From: Zygnema cylindricum
Taxonomy: Eukaryota; Streptophyta; Zygnematophyceae; Zygnematales; Zygnemataceae
Length of the DNA: 64,000 nucleotides
Direction: 5' to 3'
Assembly: GCA_037447655.1 (NCBI GenBank)
Contig: JBBHKE010002413.1
Span: forward strand, 124,001 to 188,000
Below, one piece after another: positions 22,201 to 37,000 of the stretch (positions within the stretch are counted from its first letter, which is position 1; every line of letters begins with the position of its first letter). The notes under the pieces are model-generated. The model was not told where the DNA came from and searched no databases. It saw only the letters and a list, made by a program, of their open reading frames with translations. Both the position numbers and the translations under genes were made by a program.

Positions 22201-25200
22201 CGCAATACAATATCCACCTTGTATTTCTTCACAGAAAAAAAAATCTAATAAGTCTGTTGGTACATTTCGGTTACTTCAATGCCAAGAGAGATGAAAATGA
22301 AGTGTTAGTATGAATAACTCAAAATTCTGGTCATTTTGTTGTCATGCTGGAAGGCAAACAAAAATTTGACCAAAATCTTGTATATCCAAATTTTCCACTG
22401 TCAGATAATGGTCACTATGCCTTCATGCGAACCTTAAATAAAGCGATGTACATGTGAGGCTTCCATGCATGTTTGGACTAACTCCATAAATGTATGATTT
22501 ACTGCTACACATCTATGAATGCATGGCAGTTTAAGCTGCTTGACAGTGAATCAATCCAAATAAAGTCAGTCTATAGTGTAACCATTTAAATAATTCTTTG
22601 GATAAACCATATCGGCCAAACTGGTTTTGGCAAAGCAAAATTACAATGCTCGCTTTGGAAATTAACATGGGATATCCGGTGGTTGTGACGCAGTGGAGGT
22701 TACAATATTAAAGCAGGGGCCGGATCCATGATAGAGCTTATGAAGTTTGATATGGGAGGAGCCGGGGCCACTTTAGGAGCTGCCAAGGCCATTGGAGCTA
22801 TTCAGCCTCCTGGAGTGGAGGTGAGCTGATGCTTCCTACCTATTGAAAAATGTTGAAAAGTGGGGGCCGTTTTTAAGTACTATAGCACGGTTGAATCATT
22901 CTGTCATTATAGCACGGTCGAATCATTCTGTCAAGTCAAGCATTTATCACATGACACTCTCCTTGTGGACAGAATCATCTTTCAGTTTCTTCACCTGTGT
23001 CTTTTATTGGTTCCATGCAGGATAAGATTGTCTAGTATGGTTTTTTTGCTTTTTTTCTGCACCATGAGTTCTTCTTGTTTTGATTTCTTCATGGGCATGA
23101 TGTTTGCTGTGTTTTTAATTTATCTTAAGATACTAAGAAAGACTTGCTTTGGCGTGTGAATTTGGCCAGGTACACTTTATTGTGGCAGCCTGTGAAAATA
23201 TGATTAGTGGAGGAGGCATGCGTCCGGGAGACATTCTCACTGCTTCAAATGGCAGAACCATCGAGGTTGGTCGAACCAGTTTATTTCCTGTTAAAGACTT
23301 CGCAAATCACTATTAGTGTTAAGAGCGCGGTATTTGTTGTAGCGAGTGACGTTAATTATTTTCAAACGTTTACTAAATTTGCGATAAGAAAAAATCAATT
23401 AGTGTCATTAACGCTATTTTATGTTTAATGACCAAAAATAACTCCAACAAATTAGTGTAATTAATGCTGAGATCTAAAGATGCGTGCTGTACCTTAAATT
23501 TGGGTGGAATTTGTTCAACATGTCAAATCCATAGCCCACTTACTCGCCATTTAAAACCCCTGCCTGCCTCTCCCTTCCTTACTCGTTGAAGTGGGCAAAG
23601 TAACAATGGCTAGCCCAGAACTTCACTCAAATGTCATATTAATTTTGTTTTCACTCTACTTCATTGGCACTGCAACAAATTTCTTGTTCTGTCTTCCGGA
23701 TCGCATACATATGTTGTCGGTAGTGTTAACTTATTAACTTGTAGTCTTGCGAATGGTTCAGGTGAATAACACAGACGCAGAGGGACGTCTTACCCTTGCT
23801 GATGCACTCATATATACATGCAAGCTAGGACCCAACAAGGTGAGCCCATTTTGCACGTTTCTTCTTTTTAAACGAGGGGTTACTAAAAAACATTTTTGTT
23901 CTGAAGTTTGGTGGGAAGCTAGCTAAATACATGGGTTATTGGGTTGTCAATATTCATCGAGTTCTTGTTACTTTTACATCGGGTGTTTGTCATTTCTGAC
24001 TGCTGGGGACTTTAATTCTAAGACTTCACCTCGGGACTCTGATACGCTTCAAGTTATGTAGATGTACTCTAAACTAACCTTCAGGATTTCTTAATTAGTC
24101 CGTCCTCCAAGCTCGGATTGTCTGCATTTGAAAGATTATCATTGCAGGTCACCATGATTGAATCTTGTACAGATGGAAATAAAATTGGTTTAATTGTTAT
24201 TTCATGTGTAGACTGCTATTGCCCTGATCATTTATGCCCTTATAGTTATTTGGAATAAGTTTCTAGTTGAAGTCTCTGGGCTTGAGCTGGGTTGATAAAT
24301 ACAGTGATTTTGGAAGAAACAACTTGGTTGAAACTTCGACTGACAGGTAAAAATCGCCTGTGTTTTTTCAGATTGTGGATTTAGCGACTCTTACTGGAGC
24401 CTGCATTATTGCCCTAGGAAATGACATTGCAGGTCAGCTCTCCTAATTGTTTGCCTGTTGGTTCTCTCCATTGAAGAAGTCAAAAACGTGTTTCTTTTGT
24501 GTCTATAAAACTGGAGACCTCAATGCCACCAGCAATTCACTGGGTTTTGGAGTTGTTTCTGCTGTCTAAATTTTGAAACCACTCTCTGTAGGCTTGTTTT
24601 AAGTTGTGTTTGATGGTCAAGATATTTGTTAACACTTGACGTTACCTTGTGTTTATCAGCATAAAAAGAGGCAAGTTGATTTATTGATTGCCTGCATAAT
24701 AAGCATTGTCATTATCTTTTGGAAGGATGGTAACATCTTCCGCTGAAAAAAAAAAATCTTCTTTTAGTGAGGGCTGTCTTATACTTGATAACATTTTCAA
24801 TTGTCTGGGCTGTATGTGCTATTTGTGTTGTCACTTGTCACACTACACATTTTTCAAATTGCATGCCATAATCGATTAACTGGATTTTTTACCCTCTCTT
24901 TAGCTCCCTTGCAAACTCCCACAGTTGTTTGTGACAATTAGGCATCCTCAATTTTTTCAATATCATAAACTGCAATAGGAATAATGTCATGCACACATCA
25001 CATACGATCTGCCACTCAAGACATCGTTGAATGATTTTCACTTCTTCTTAGGGAGATGTTGCCTTCTCATGTACCTGTGAAGAAGTCTGTTATGGATATA
25101 GAACCGCCAGTGACTGGAAAAGGAAAACAGTACAAACAAGTGATCTATGGATCACTTGCAGGCCTGTTCACTCCCCAAGCTCCCATGAAGCACACCTGTC

Positions 25201-26341
25201 AAAAATCTACAAGAACCGCTGAATCTGTTAAAATCTTGTGAGATATGGACATTTTTGCTTGATTGTGTGTCAGAATCTGTACGTTGATATAAAAATGGAT
25301 TACGTGTACTATTTTTAAGTGAATGGAAACAGAAAAGGTTAACCGGCTATATGTATGGACCTTTTGCAGGCATGTTCACTCCCCAGGATTCCATGGCCGA
25401 AGAGTTGCAGGAGGCTTCTAAGGGGGCTGGAGAGAAATTGTGGAGGATGCCAATGGAGGAGAGTTATGCGGAAATGTTAAAATCCAATATTGCAGACACT
25501 TCGAACATAGGTGGACGGCCGGCAGGCTCTATAACTGCTGCCCTCTTCTTAAAAGAGGTATGCTCGTCGTACTCTATTTATGGTTTAACTGGAATGATGT
25601 TAATATCCGCCATCTTAGTATATAAGATGCTTAAATCTCTAAGCAATCACCGATAAGAAAAAAGGAAACCTTCAATATTTCATAATAATTGTCACGTTTT
25701 AAGTTTAACTGAATAAAGTCTGTTAGAAATTGGTCATACTATTTATCTACTGTCTGGCAAATCTGTAAAGTTTCAATAAATATTCTGGAGGATTGAGAAC
25801 CTGTCTGGCTTTGCCTAAGTTTGGTTAAAGCCAAGAATATATGAAGGTTTAACACTTGAACAATACAGGTAACGAAAGTCTTGCCATAACTGCTTTTTTT
25901 ATATCGGGGCCTACTGGTTTACCTGCTGGTAGTTTGCAATCCACACCATTTTTCCCACTTATCTTTTGAGATGTTTATTGGTTATGATCACAAGCTGAGC
26001 AGCAGAAATACACGACTATGTTGCCTTTGTATATATTATTTTTTGGTCAATATGGTAGTTATATTCTCTGATCTGCTGCCGGGTTTGAGCACAGGTGAAA
26101 AGAATCACTTGAGCTGATCTGATTATAAGAAGACCACTAAACTGAAGGTAAATTGCATCTGAAACTGAAGTGACTGAGTGATTTTACTGGATTTGGGGGA
26201 CAGTTTGTAGACAAGGACATTCCCTGGGCCCACTTGGACATAGCTGGACCAGTGTGGAGCGAAAAGAAGGGAGGAGGTACAGGTTTTGGAGTCGCAACTT
26301 TAGTACAATGGGTGACAAAACATGCTAAAGTCACAGCATAA
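19294..26341 (+). CDS. LAP: Leucine aminopeptidase (M17, cytosol aminopeptidase family), 11 exons
   Basis: Exons are 19294-19402, 19862-20046, 20500-20920, 21214-21408, 21771-21993, 22694-22820, 23170-23265, 23762-23839, 24372-24432, 25370-25557 and 26204-26341. All are GT-AG and in phase, giving 606 aa. M17 enzymes are hexameric two-metal exopeptidases that remove N-terminal residues. Catalytic blocks are [15 protein letters not shown] (metal Lys and Asp, about residues 370-384) and the family signature NTDAEGRL (455-462). The first 98 or so residues are Ser/Ala/Pro-rich and non-conserved, fitting a plastid transit peptide as in plant LAPs. The frame is open upstream with ATGs at 19129 and 19168, so the start is uncertain. 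Exon 2 could also begin at 19850 in frame. A decayed duplicate of exon 10 lies in intron 9. Confidence 0.93.
25162..25241 (+). pseudogene. Decayed duplicate of LAP exon 10 in intron 9
   Basis: The sequence around 25145-25190 repeats that of 25352-25399 (TATGGA, a GCAGG acceptor, TTCACTCCCCA, CCATG). In the same phase it reads [10 protein letters not shown], matching [10 protein letters not shown] of the true exon. It then loses similarity and stops at 25239, with no matching donor. It is best read as a partial exon duplication that decayed; use as an alternative exon would truncate the enzyme. Confidence 0.7.
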
Positions 26342-27031
26342 TCCTTCGGGCTTTGTTATTTTGACAACCTCAAGGAGTAATACAACATCCAGTTTCTGGT
26401 ACAAAGGACTTCTGCGAACTCTTATGGGAAAGGAGATGCAGTTAGCGATTTTTGTTAAAGCCGCTATGTTTTTTGTATTTTTTTTCTGGCCTCCATGCAA
26501 AAGTCACCTATATGGTAAACGTGTAATATTTTTAATTATTAATGTAAATGATAACTTTTTATACTCAGCTGAGCTAAGCTGGGTGCTGGTGGAGAAAGGA
26601 TTATTTTGACAAAAAGAGTTTCATCAGTGACAAACAGGCATTGACTGTTTTATGGCACCTAACACCAAATCAAATAAAGCTCAAGAAGCATTGATACTCC
26701 AAAATTTTCATGATTGAATCTTGTTAAAGAGCAGAGCTATTTTCTCGGAAAGCGGGCAATCAAAAGCAACGAAACATAGAAGTGGACTGAAAGGCTACAT
26801 GAGGTGATTAAAAACAAGGGACTTAATCAAGAAAAATAGTAAGAATATACAGGACAAATAAAGATGCATTGTGACTCCAACATAAAAGAAAACACCTTGT
26901 AACAGAATAATACCACCAATCCTTAACAAACCCGAACTTCTCCCTACCTGAAAGTCCAAACCAGTTCCTAAAATGGAGTTCATATGAATAGATCTAAACA
27001 AATACCTTTTTTAAAAAAGATTACTCATCAA

Positions 27032-27692
27032 GTGTATGGTTACATCAGGAGGTCTTTGTAATAGTACGGACGGCAAAATTTCTGTATTACAGAGGCCTTG
27101 GCTACATCACGTATTGTCCGTAAATAGGTTTTTACATACATGTTCTGATTTGAGTGGTTCCACGTAAGTAGACAAAAAAATCTTTAAAATCGTCAAAGAT
27201 TTGGAAACCGACCATTTTCGTATGGAAATCCGTACTTGCGTATAACGTAAGTGTACTTCACAAGTGTACCACGTCAATGTACCTCAGAGATCTCCTTCAC
27301 TGATTTTCAGGAAAAACCGTATTTCTTTTCGGTAAGATTTTACAGTCACCTTGTCCGAAGGCACGTGACTTTGGGGACGTGTGAAAAAATTTCATTTTTC
27401 ATCGACACACGTGTGTATCGTCCGGGTGTAGCGAATTGACTGGTTCTGTATTCGTGAACCCACCTCGCGGAGGTGGGTTCACCAATACAGAGGCAGATGG
27501 AGCGATTGCTTCGCAGATGAAGACAAAAATGTCATCAGACGGTCGATGTCTTCTCCCGGATACTTGGAGAATCGTAATCTTATTTTCTGTAATGTTATTT
27601 TCAAGAAACTCACAAAAATATAGTACGGCATGGTACGGACAAGTACAAAATTCTGTATTAAACCTCACTTTTCGTCTGATGTAACCATACCC
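27032..27692. mobile_element. TIR DNA element F between LAP and SEC6
   Basis: Inverted ends are GTATGGTTACATCAG (left) and CTGATGTAACCATAC (right), with CCTCACTTTTCGTCTGAT at the right end as in E9 and E10. The interior has GACCGTCTGATG and GCGAAGCAATCGC (minus strand) beside a 45-bp palindrome. The right flank is TAA; the left flank does not match clearly. It sits between the two convergent host genes and has no transposase. Confidence 0.75.
27446..27490. repeat. Central palindrome of element F
   Basis: The outer arms are CTGTATT and AATACAG. The inner arms are GTGAACCCACCTC and GAGGTGGGTTCAC around GCG, about 20 bp of stem with one unpaired base each side. Confidence 0.92.
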
Positions 27693-28071
27693 TAAGTGAA
27701 CAAACACAATTAAAGAATAAATAATCATGGTACACCCTCAGCCTAAAAAGAAACGTAAAATAAGGCACATTTAGAGACGTTTGGTTAATGGTTCTGCTCT
27801 ATGATGTCCCAGGTGTCACACACAGGTGGTGATTCCCATTTCCACTGAAGAATAAAACTGAAAACTGAAAAAAACATGTATCTAACTTGTTATCGAGATG
27901 CAAATGATACTTAACTTCTATTGTGGAACGCATATAGAAAAACCAAAGAATGGATAAGCTGGAGGAGCCTCAACCCTGCAACTACCTTTAAGATTACATC
28001 CTCCATTTTCTGTAAATGTCGGAACCTCCGAAACCCAAAAGCTCGCATGTGATTGGCCCTCTCTTCTAACA

Positions 28072-31000
28072 TTACCGAACCCAAGTAAACGCACTTGACT
28101 TTTGCTTTAAAGCCTCCACGTTACTGAACAAAAATCCAGGCTTGGGTTTTCCTCCCATGGCTTTGATTGCAGTTTCATAAACTTCCTTACATTCCGTAAC
28201 AACCTGCAATAAACCAAGCCTCATGTTAACTCGTCATGGGCTAAAGTGAAGATGAGTAGATTGAGATATTGTCATCTCATTAAGGATAAGCTGGAGAAGA
28301 AAGATGAGGAAGTTGAAATGTTGTTATCTCATTAGGGATAAGTTAAGAGGGAAAACGAGTAAAACTGAGATAAGTGTTTTATCTCATTCAGCATAAGCTA
28401 GAGGGAATATGAGAGGTTTTTGTTGTTCTCATTAAGGAAAGACTATACTTAGGGAAGATGGACAAAATGAGATACTGTTATCTCGTCAAGGATAAGCTAG
28501 AGGGAAGATCAGTAAATTAAGATACTGATTAATCAGCATCTAGCTGATTACCTCATGAAAGATAAGCTAGAGAGAAAATGAGTAAACTGAGATAATTGTA
28601 TCAACAGCATACATCTTATACCGCAGAGAAATCAACGATGTAAAATGTCAACTGTAGTCAGCCATCCGCACACTCCAAAGGTTTTGTAGAAAGAGGAGAG
28701 GCAACAAAGTGTTGCCTAAGCTTAAAAAAATGACAGCTATACTGTCATCTTCACTAGAAAAATGAAGGCTGTAGTGTCATTGACACTTACCTCTTGTTGT
28801 TCTTTTCTGGAAATGCCATCCCTTAACGCCAAAAGCTTCTCAACCAATTCCGGCTGTCCCAAACCATCAGCAAGTCCCAAGAACCTGATAAGGAACTGAT
28901 CAGTAAGGCCCACCCACATCCTGATAACCACTGAGGCACGAATAATAAGGAAATTCCCACCGTATTTTTACACGTCTGCGAGTACTGCAGATAAAAATTA
29001 TATCATAACTATATCGGAGATGTGAAACAGTTCATGGTTTTAGTGTGTGCCTCGGTTTATCGACTATCTGGTGAAACTCCCATTACAAAACGAAATATCA
29101 AACTTTCTTCACATGTTTTAGTAGCTTAGTCCACCCTATGCTTCTTTTCCCTTTAACCCCAATTAAACTCCGTGCTAGGATGAAGAAATTGCCATTTCCT
29201 TCCTCTCTCAAATCTTGAAACCGTGTCTAGAATCCCCACCACACTATTCAGAAACTCCTCGCACAATTATCTCCCAGGTTAAGAACCACGTAGCCTTTAC
29301 GCTACAGGCTAAAACCCCAAAATCCCAGAATGGCTTCTTAACTTCTTGAATTACAATTGAATAGTTTGAGGGCAGAGTAATATTCAAAAGACGTAGAAAG
29401 CCCCTTCAAATTCGTTATACTCAGACTGTCGTGCATAGCTTTCATTCAATAATGTGGATCTATACCAGCCCCCGATAACCAAACTTACAGGAAGGCCAGT
29501 GACCCATCTGTTTTCGACCCTTTTTGTATACTTACAGGACAGTCGGGATGGGCTGAGAGAAGCTTTGTGTAACTTAAAGTGAAGGACTCCACACAATCCG
29601 CGGATGAGAGGTCACGAACGTCTGCGAGTGCTTCAAGGCGATCCTTCAACCTCTGTAACAAAAAAATAAATAATAAAAACACCAGTTTTCAGTTCCTGGA
29701 CCTCATGCAATAAAAGCCTCTATAGTATACCTGTTTTCAGTTTTGAAACAAGGGAGTTTGTAATGAAGCAATGGCTTATCGGAGCACTAATAGTTCATCA
29801 CAATCACTCACCCGAATCACAACCGCTCGCATATTTTTGGTAGAAATAAATAGAACGAAATGAGGTGAGTACATGCTCTTGTGAGAAATACAAGAGTATG
29901 ACTTCTCTGGCTCAAACATCAGCCTTGAAAAACATAATTTACATAATAAAGCAACATCTTTATGCATAACATATTTATGCAACCAGCCACGATGTGCTTG
30001 TCATTAGTTTAGGGCAACTGACACGATGTAAAGAAACAAAGAAAATTTTCAGAGAGATCATTCTCCATTGCATTTTGCACAAAAATCTGCTTGAATGTTC
30101 AAGCATGAATTCACTAGCATTAGTGTAGTCTAAACTATTTACCATGCCAGTTTGAGTTTTTAAGGTGAGATTAGGTCAAATGAGTATAAAATACGAATTT
30201 GTACAGAACGTACTTAATCTGGCAACATTGTGTCAACATTAGTCTAACAATTGCAGGAAATATTACCGACATCAGTGAGTTAGGGATAAAAAGAAAATCG
30301 TAAACTCGCTGAACCCGAATGGCAGTCGTGATCAATGAAGTGAAAATGTCACTTGAGCGACTAACATGCATACCCTTTCAGTGATACTTTCGCGAAAGAA
30401 TTCCTCCAATTGCTCCTCATCCCTCGCTAGACGTTTGATGGTGTCTTCATTAATATACCCTCGCTGAAACCCCACAAAAAAAAAACGAAAACCATCAGAT
30501 AAGAGTGAATTGAGTTTCATAACCATGATCAGTCGATAACATGAGGGAAAAGCGATCGAATTTTGCAACAATTCAACCATCCATGACCGGTTCACACCAC
30601 TTGCAATAAACTGTTAACCTCTTCTTTCTCAATGGGGTTGAATGCATCACCAGTGCCCAAAACTCAACCACAGATACAACTAGACCCTAACAACAAAGTT
30701 TTTTGGTTCCTTTGTCTCCACAAAAACAAAGACCCATTCTGGAAAATGTTGTGGACCTACATGTTACACAACTTTTTTTCCTGCGAAAAACAATTAAGGG
30801 CAGATAGAAACTTGCCATTTTCACCAGAGCGTTGACATAAACCACCAGAGTTTTCTCCAAACAGGCCTCTGCAAATCGACGGAATGACCTCTCTTCTATC
30901 CATCTGTCCCAACAATCATATATATTCATTTCAAGTTCATAACTAAAACCTTTTGAAAATTTGCGCATTGTATGCTTTTCTGACGTTTAGGGGCTCAGGT

Positions 31001-34000
31001 TACAGGCCATGAAGTGCACCGTTGCATTCTACTATCCTCCAACATTCAGTTTGGGACATAGGATGCAGAAAGAAACACAACCTGCTTGACTACAAGACAA
31101 TAAATGTAGATCTTTCAGACAAAAATACCACCCAACAATTGGGTTTCACCCACCCAGTAAGTTGAGATGTGTGATCCTTTCAAAACATGGTGGCGACTAT
31201 TTGTGATACACTCTTCGCCATTCCTCCAATAACAAACGAATATTTAACAAAGGCCTAACTTCTGAGATAAATGAGGTTCAACACTAAAATAGGTGTTGTT
31301 CAATGTCCTTTGAAAAATAGGTGGTAACAAGAGTGACTGATAACCTTCAGATAACACCTGACGTTAAGGGGAGCAAAACAATGCAGGCATATACATTCTT
31401 AACACCCCAAGAAAGCTCAAATTTGCGGAAAGCCCTTAAGAAGGTGAAGCAAATTGCAATACACTTTCTGTTTACGTCTTTTTTCTTAAGCTCAAGTCCA
31501 CTCAATTTCTAACAACTTTAGATGAAATTTTCGCTTTCCACGTTTAATCACCGAATTTTAACCTACCACTTTGTGATCCCTTAACCGAAACAGATCAAAC
31601 GCATGGATAAAAAATATCAAAATGTATAAAAACAGAAGGTTCATGAAATTCTTAATGCAGGAAAAGGGAAACCGTTTCTTACGACTTGATGTCCTCAAAA
31701 TAATCTTGGAATGTTAACACCAAAGACTCCGTTACTTGTTCCGTGAGCCATTCTACAGATTCAATTGAACTCACCCCACCCAGAAAGCATTAGTAAGATT
31801 TACCCATATTCTAGATCTACCTGACCATAAGACAAACAAAACAAGGAAAATATAGATGACGACTACCATTAGGTTTGCAACAATATCATGCCTACCATTA
31901 ATATCAGCTATTTTGATCAAACCCAATAGTTGATTATTAGGTGAAAAACATATACAGAATTATACCTTCTGTGTACAATTTGGCCACAAGGTCTTTCACT
32001 CCACTATCTGCAAAAATGTATTCCACGGTTTGCTGAACTGCCTCCTGGAGATCCACCAAAAGACAAATGACTTCTGAGTACAATTTCGAAAAACTTTCAG
32101 TAACCCAACAGTTAATTACAAGTTGGTTGGTAAGAATAAGACAGATAAAAGGGTACAGTAATATAGGTAAATAAGGGAGAGTTGGTAGGTAGGTAGGTTA
32201 TGAGAGGTCCATGGGCTGGTCGGCGGGCTTGCCGGTAAATGGATAGATAAGTTGGTTGGTAGATGGACAGGCAGGCTTTTTTCTTTTTTTTTACGTAGGT
32301 GAATTAATAAATTCGATTATATTTTGGCATGATTCTTAGATTTCTTTTAAACCTTTGGTCCATTTTGAGGTTCATCTGTGCAAAATATAGGCAGTCCCCT
32401 ATTGACAGCTGCTGATAAGAATGGAAGCGATCCAATACTATCAAATGAAGGAGGACAACAAAACATACCAAAAGTCGCCTCCTAGACAAACAGAATAAGA
32501 CGACGTAGAGGAGTTAACAATACAATGATGCAGTTATTTACACCCTCACTAAAGAAACAAATTACAAGTTACACCATTACAGTACATCACCCACAATTAA
32601 CTAGTGTGAGACATTGTAGACTCAGAGGCCGCTTTTTGAGGCATAGGCATATTTTAATGTGGACCACAGTGATAACTAACGCCGCGAGAAAGTCTTGGAC
32701 GACAAATGTCCTTAGAGACCTTAGTTGTTGACTAAATGTACTTGCATAGACTGCGATTCCCATCCATTCTCCAAGCCCCTCCACACTATTTAGGACGTAC
32801 ATGGTGAAGTTCGATCAAACATAGACCCATTTTGTAAATGAAGAGTTTCCCAACCGCAGAGCTGTAATCCTTACCTTGGCAACTTCAAGGAATCCGTTGG
32901 CCGCATCTGCAAATTCAAGCTGAAGACACCTCCCAGCACCCCCCACAAGAAATAAATAAATAAAAAAAAAGCACAAAGAATCAAAAGTAAGTATAACAAC
33001 AACCTGCACCTCTCCAACTTATTGCAGTTGGATAATTTGGCTCTGGTGTTTCCATAAAACTAGAGAAATTGTAGTCGCTATGAGTACAGAACACACGTAC
33101 ACTTCTTTTGTAAAAATGTTGGAATATTTTGTACTAAGGGGGGACATAAAAACACCTGATTGGAATATTTGGGCTCAAGGTCATCCACAATACTTGTGGC
33201 CAGTTCTTGTGCCAGATCGTGGCAACGCACATTATTATTCACCTGTCACATTGTAAAACTAAATATTTGATGTCATTTAACAGAAGGTGAATGTCAACAA
33301 CAAATGGGATATCTTTAGCAGTTCCCAAATTGATGGGGATCAAATGGGATTTTGCAGCTGAAATTACAACAGCTATATAGGAAACGATTCAAAAGTGGAA
33401 GCAAATACAGCACACAGAATGTTGTCTTTTTATACAATAAACATGCTTTTTGAACTTAATTCCTATATCCCCTACTTGTGTAAGATTAAAGAGTTCCTTT
33501 TCCCTTTCTTCGTCATCTTGAAAGGTGAGTTCACTTGACCTATTACATTGCAATGTCCTTAAAACTTCAGTTCCTCGAAAAGTTACTCCATTGAAAACAG
33601 AGGCGAATGTCTTAAGATTTGACGACATACTTTATTGATGAAACAACTTTGGTATCATTCCTTATGGTACGAACTCAAACTAAAACTCGTAATCTTGTTT
33701 TTCTCCCATGCATTTCAGATGAACCTCCTATATCTCACCATAGCACAAAGCATCTCCAGGCCAATTTCCGTGACAGGATCCTTCAGTCTTTCCCTCTCCA
33801 GATCCTGAAAGTCCGCAATGACCTGTCACAAACGCTCCATTGAAACAGAACAGTTATCATTTCCACAGTGGAGGACCATAACTCAATCGAGATTTTACAG
33901 CCCGTTAATGAAATTTTTTAGCTTCTAATGTAAAAAAACTCATTGTTCAGTATCAGCAGCAATGACTCTTTCTGTCTGGATCTCGCTTCAACATCACCTC

Positions 34001-37000
34001 CTTCCTTAAAAAAAACACCAAAAAAAAGCACAAAAGGACTTAGACCTACGTGTGAAGTCTTTCCCTGTTGTCTTCATAGACAACTATTGCCAGTACTCGA
34101 GTCTCTTATTCCAGTTTAAGAATACAATAAGAAGATAGCTCTCTTTCTCTATCCTGGTCCTGATCTGGCTAAAGACAAAACATCACTAATGCGTCCTAAG
34201 TAAACTTACATAGTAAACAACCAGTCACGACCTGTGTTCAAACTTAATACCAGCCAAACCTTCAACATTTGTCTTTTACCTGCAAGTTGGCCTGTGCGGC
34301 CTTAAAAAGCATGAGCCCTCTGCTGTGCTCTTGGACTATCTGGACTTGTTCTCCGAGAAGACGGAAAACATCCACAGCCACAGGAGTACACAGTCTTCCA
34401 TCCTCTCTCGGCTTTGGAGGATAATCAGGAATCTGCAATCCCGCAAGAGGAAAATTTGAGGAGAGCAAAAATTAAAAATAGACTCCCCATGTAAACCACC
34501 TATTTGAGACAGTAGAGAAGAAGTCAGACTAAGGTCTCTGTGAGAATCTTAAGTGGGAGAAAACAACATCCTTGAGTTCAGAATATGAAAAAATCTCCTG
34601 TATTCCAGTTTTTTTTTTGGCATCTTGGTCATTTCCGGCAAGGGCAATTGTGATGGTATTTCCTAACAAAATACATGGAGGATAATTTCCCAATATTCAA
34701 GACGGGGACTTCGTTTATCCCACGATACAACATATTTTATGTGAAACAGAATCCACCCCTGCCCCCAAAAGAAGAACAAACATGTTTACACAAAATCTGG
34801 CGTGTACAAGTTTGAATGAAAAGTTCAAATACCACGACATCATCATATTTGAGATGACATATGTACACTTCCTCAGGGTTCAGAGCACTTATCGTATTGG
34901 ACCTTAACATAGAATATTTGTATCAACAACAGAATACAGGTGCATAGCAATAAAGATTCCCTTTTATCCTTCTCTATACTTTATCCACGCTTTTTCCTTT
35001 AGTACTATGTACTCTGTGTTTTCTCGCGGCGGTTACAGGTTTAACAAATATTTTCATGGCATTTGGTTTGGGCTGATGTGCTTACCTATCAGTATCACAT
35101 TTTTTGGAAGAACATTTTTTACTCACATATCAAATATCAAAATTCTCCTTGGTACACGTCACAAATTACGTCCCAGTATGAAAAAATGCTGAGGTTCATA
35201 TAATATGAATACTGTATTATATCACAATATTTTGTTAAAAGATACAAACTACAACGTAAACGTTGCTCCTAAAAAGAACCTATTCACAAGGTTTTGAGAA
35301 CTCACCCTATCTCTCTCGAGCATGTTTGTTAGCCATGTCTGCAACAACATACCCGGAAAAAATCATCAGATTTACCTCCTGAAAGATGTTCTTTTGTGGC
35401 TAGATGCAAACTTGAACAAAAGTAAAAACATCTTCAGAGCAGGTTCCACAATACTGGACAGATGAGAGGTACATTGGATCTGAGATAGAGGATAGCAGGA
35501 AGGGGGGAGAAAATTCTGGGTCTACCGGTACACAGACAGCAATTGCAAAATGATTTTGTCCCAATGAGGGAGTCCATCAGCAATGGATTGACTTTTACTA
35601 TAAACATCAATTGCAGTAAGAATTGAAAAAAGGAATGACATACACACCCTCATACTGGTAGACATTCGTTTTACATATTCCTCAATGAGAGGCTCCAAAG
35701 AGCCGCTCTCTGCAGGAAATTCCGCTATTGATTGCTCAACTCCCAACTCAATCATCTGGTCTTCTGTTTGTTTAAGCCACCCCATCAACTGCAAAGGCAA
35801 TCATAGATTGTCAGAAGAATTATAAAAAGAGACACCTCCAACTAGTAATGCACATTGGAGGGATTTAGGGCTCAATCTGGAGAATTTATTCTATTCTGAA
35901 AGTTCTAAACGTCATCTATCACAAAATTTCACAATCTTCACAACCATGGGCTTAACACTCTGTAGCAGACCATAAAAAACATAGTGGGTCACTGTTCCAT
36001 TCCAAGGATGTCTAATAGCAAAGGTCGTTGAGAAACAAACCGCGTCCAAGTGTGGAAGTAATTATTTTTTCTTGGGATAATCTAGGGACCTCAAACAACA
36101 CATGATGTATCCAATAAGGTGGCAACTCTGCTGAAATGTCTGACAAGGAACCTCTTCATGACAGACAAGAGAAGGGATTGGTGCGCTGAGTAAAGATCTC
36201 CAGAAGAAATGGGGAAATTCAAAACAGAATATCTGAAAACGTGAACGACATCAAGAAGGGTTCAAGAAAGCACCTTCAGAATGTCTGTGTTTTCAATATC
36301 TGTGGCACGTTTACCAAATTCCTGCAACATCTCCACAAAAAAGCTTGTGTATAGCTGTACCACGTACTTGAACAAGTCGTATCTGCAACAGAAAAATTGA
36401 TGATAGGAACCTGAATATCAGAGAGTGTGGGTCGTTTCAGGAAACGACAAGGACAAATTTGCATGGTTCAAATGCGTTCATTGAGGAGAAAAGTAGCCAG
36501 GCTGAAGCAAATCCTGGGAAACCACAAGAAGAAAGAGATCAAGGAAACAAGTTCTGAACACGATTCCAATAATACAGCATCAAGAAAAGAGCACAACTGA
36601 AGTACAACAGACCTCTGAGGGAAGCAAGGGGCTGCATAATCATATACATCTGACAAATCGTTTGAGATCTGCAACAAAAGTCAGCATGTCAACAACAGTT
36701 TTGTTAACAAAAAAACTTATGGGCATTTATCAATGCATATTCAGTTTCACAACTTGAGCAACGACTGAGTAAACATGCGGAGCGCATGCGTTATTGGGAA
36801 TCATTCATCAATCAATGCCAGCATTACAGACTCAGCGACGTCAAATTGAAAACCACAGAGCATCCTCTAATTCTTCCTTTCTAAATATAGATAGCTGGAC
36901 AAACCATTGTGTGAAATTGCAAAAAATGAGAAAACATACTAAACATTACAAATGTCCTCATCTTCCGCACTTGCCTGCCCTTTAGAACTACTCCCATAAA

